Shown here piece by piece: positions 62,617 to 64,000 of a stretch of DNA of 64,000 nucleotides. Made by a program: the position numbers and the translations under genes. How positions within the stretch are numbered: position 1 is the first letter of the stretch; the number at the start of each line of letters is the position of its first letter. A model generated the notes under the pieces. The model ran no database searches, was not told where the DNA came from, and saw nothing but the letters and a program-made list of their open reading frames with translations. The stretch lies in assembly GCA_035516255.1 (NCBI GenBank), contig DATJAL010000002.1, forward strand, positions 62,001 to 126,000, written 5' to 3'. Source of the stretch: Chitinivibrionales bacterium (lineage in GTDB: Bacteria > Fibrobacterota > Chitinivibrionia > Chitinivibrionales > FEN-1185).

Positions 62617-63554
62617 GGAAGGCGGTTTGTCTCAGAGTTTTTAAAAAGGCCTTTCACGATCCCCCAGCTGTACGGCCAGATGATGACCCAGCGCGCGAGC
62701 CAGCGGGTCAGGCCCTTCCATGCGGACTTGAATGCGATCATCCAATGCACCAAGGTGGCCGCTAATATCACACCCGCACAAATTGCTCCCGTATAAAAAT
62801 TCACCGGCAGGGAAACCACACTCACCACCATGAGCAAGGCAAGGACAGGAATGCACAGCGTATAATACCACATGAAATTCCTGATGCCCGCGGTCTTCAT
62901 CATGATGACGATATCAAATCCCATCATGACCGTCTGGCGCAGGAACCCGAGCAATTCCGCTTTGTAATGATGCCGAGCGATAACGCCGTCATCAAACCAT
63001 ATCTTGTACCCGGCCTCCTGAAGTTTCATGGAAATATATACGTCTTCTGCCGCCATGAGATTGACCTGGAGCCAGCCCCCGATCTTTTTAAGCGCGTCGG
63101 TCCTGAAATAAGAATTCCCGCCGATGACGCCGTCGGTATAGCCGGTTTTTTTTGTTTCAACTACAAACCACATATGATGCAGCCAGCTTGAGAAGTTGTG
63201 CCGGCCTATCATGGGATGAGCGCCGGTGCCCGCCGCCGCCTCGGGTTTTTCCGTGAAAATATTCTTGATGCGCCGCACCCAGTTTTCATCAAGCACGCAG
63301 TCGGTATCGGTAAAAGCGAGGATATCAGTGTTGCAACGATGGAGCGCGGTGTTGCGCGCGTGAAAGAGTTTTATTCCCTCGTTGGGAAGGACTTTAACGG
63401 CGAAATTATGTAAGAATGGCGGCAATGGCTTTGACACGTCATCGAGGATCAAAAAAACGGAATCCGGCTTTTCGGTTTGGCGGGCTATGCTGTCAAAACA
63501 TTCCTGTTGCAGGCTACTGGCGTTTTTAGCAGACAATGCAAGCGTGAGGGTCAT
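62613..63554 (-). CDS. Membrane-associated GT2 glycosyltransferase
   Basis: A 313-residue protein. The GT-A domain spans about residues 1-215, with A-R-N-T-A, the D-T-D metal motif in F-T-D-T-D-C, and a later E-D-V-Y motif. Two or more C-terminal helices follow at about 235-285. It resembles GT2s that glycosylate lipids. It starts 4 bp after the SPASM-like gene and is coupled to the methyltransferase gene. Confidence 0.86.
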   Translation of the reverse strand: MTLTLALSAKNASSLQQECFDSIARQTEKPDSVFLILDDVSKPLPPFLHNFAVKVLPNEGIKLFHARNTALHRCNTDILAFTDTDCVLDENWVRRIKNIFTEKPEAAAGTGAHPMIGRHNFSSWLHHMWFVVETKKTGYTDGVIGGNSYFRTDALKKIGGWLQVNLMAAEDVYISMKLQEAGYKIWFDDGVIARHHYKAELLGFLRQTVMMGFDIVIMMKTAGIRNFMWYYTLCIPVLALLMVVSVVSLPVNFYTGAICAGVILAATLVHWMIAFKSAWKGLTRWLARWVIIWPYSWGIVKGLFKNSETNRLP

Positions 63555-63558
63555 GGGA

Positions 63559-64000
63559 TTAAATAAAATCCAGTTGTGCGATGTCCTTGATCATCATCTG
63601 GTGCATGAGTTCGTTGTACACGCCGAACCTGCAGTCGAGGACGTTGCATTCAGAAACTTTTATGTTTTTTATGGCGTCCCAGTGCCGCTTTGAGTACCAT
63701 ATTTTTGAAAGCGGCTGCTTGAACAGATTGCCGAAGCAGTGCGTTTTTTTGCGGTGGCGGTAGTAGCAGCAGATAAAAACATCGCCAAGCGCGTCAATCA
63801 TGATCTGGACCGGCGAAAGCCAGCACTTCATGGTAATGTTTGCACGGCGCACGCTGCCTACCACCGACAGCCGCGGGTACTTGTCGGCAAGCCTCGTGAT
63901 GCGCGCCTGGATTTTTTCTTCACTGCGGCCGAGGCCGAGCGATTTGAAGATCCGCACGCTCTTGAATTGCAGAGAATCCACGCAGAGCCTGTTGGCGAGC
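63559..64000 (-). CDS. Radical SAM/SPASM-like protein, 5' end beyond the window
   Basis: The frame is open to the right edge, so the N-terminal part, including the CxxxCxxC motif if present, is missing. The visible 146 residues end in a SPASM-type Cys-rich tail: I-D-A-L-G-D-V-F-I-C-C-Y, a later G-N-L-F, then S-E-C-N-V-L-D-C-R-F. SPASM domains hold auxiliary [4Fe-4S] clusters. The first gene of the operon may lie further right. The radical SAM assignment is inferred from the tail only. Confidence 0.7.
   Translation of the reverse strand, partial: LANRLCVDSLQFKSVRIFKSLGLGRSEEKIQARITRLADKYPRLSVVGSVRRANITMKCWLSPVQIMIDALGDVFICCYYRHRKKTHCFGNLFKQPLSKIWYSKRHWDAIKNIKVSECNVLDCRFGVYNELMHQMMIKDIAQLDFI

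Noticed and set aside
1-64000. CRISPR arrays, intact insertion sequences or prophage genes
   Set aside because: No regularly spaced repeats, transposase, integrase or phage structural genes were recognised; only possible relics at 37.0-37.4 kb.

Overview
The window looks like a chromosomal origin-proximal segment from a Gram-negative bacterium, most plausibly a member of the Fibrobacterota/FCB neighbourhood. The evidence is a heptose-phosphate kinase, a Wzz/Wzx/Wzy polysaccharide locus, a lipoprotein, a ClpV-type ATPase, a bactofilin paired with an M23 peptidase, and a secreted GH3 enzyme that carries a type IX-like sorting module. No 16S gene is present, so the taxonomy is inference. Base composition is mosaic by eye: 0-9 kb and 50.5-64 kb are GC-richer, while the dnaA/mnmE region and much of the polysaccharide locus are AT-rich.

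Layout. 1-9.3 kb: a truncated polysaccharide deacetylase, an S2P protease, heptose kinase, a CAU tRNA (probably Ile2), a zinc-ribbon coiled-coil protein, then a minus-strand operon murA-lipoprotein-tssH, and pyrF. 9.6-19.4 kb: the classical origin-linked minus-strand series rpmH-rnpA-yidD-yidC-mnmE-mnmG-rsmG-parA-parB, followed by an M23 peptidase and a bactofilin. Two parS sites bracket mnmG. 19.6-22.4 kb: dnaA and dnaN on the plus strand, with an AT-rich spacer that is one oriC candidate.

22.4-51.5 kb: a plus-strand surface-polysaccharide locus starts directly after the dnaN terminator, where recF/gyrB often sit. It holds a WbpE/WbpB/WbpD set for a 2,3-diamino-uronic acid, a regulator, a nucleotidyltransferase pair, Wzz, two tandem FdtA-like ketoisomerases and an FdtB-like transaminase. 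These are followed by an unusual group (ATP-grasp, HAD, SDR, ThDP enzyme), then Wzx, several glycosyltransferases, an O-acetyltransferase, Wzy and a beta-helix protein. Next come a small-membrane-protein/NoeA-like/sulfatase-like trio, a WecG/TagA transferase, a GH5 interrupted by one stop codon, and GDP-fucose synthase. The first steps for these sugars (UDP-GlcNAc dehydrogenase, RmlA/RmlB, GMD) and an initiating phosphosugar transferase are not in the window. Several gene relics lie between the genes, which points to recombination.

51.6-64 kb, minus strand: a DTW-domain tRNA modifier, a DUF2304/glycosyltransferase pair, a secreted GH3, and a very tightly packed operon of at least eight genes. 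That operon contains three radical SAM proteins (two with B12-type N-domains, one SPASM-like and cut by the window end), two methyltransferases, a DUF362 ferredoxin protein, a membrane glycosyltransferase and a UPF0104-type membrane protein. I cannot match it to a described pathway, and it is the best candidate here for an undescribed system. The ThDP/ATP-grasp sugar group is second.
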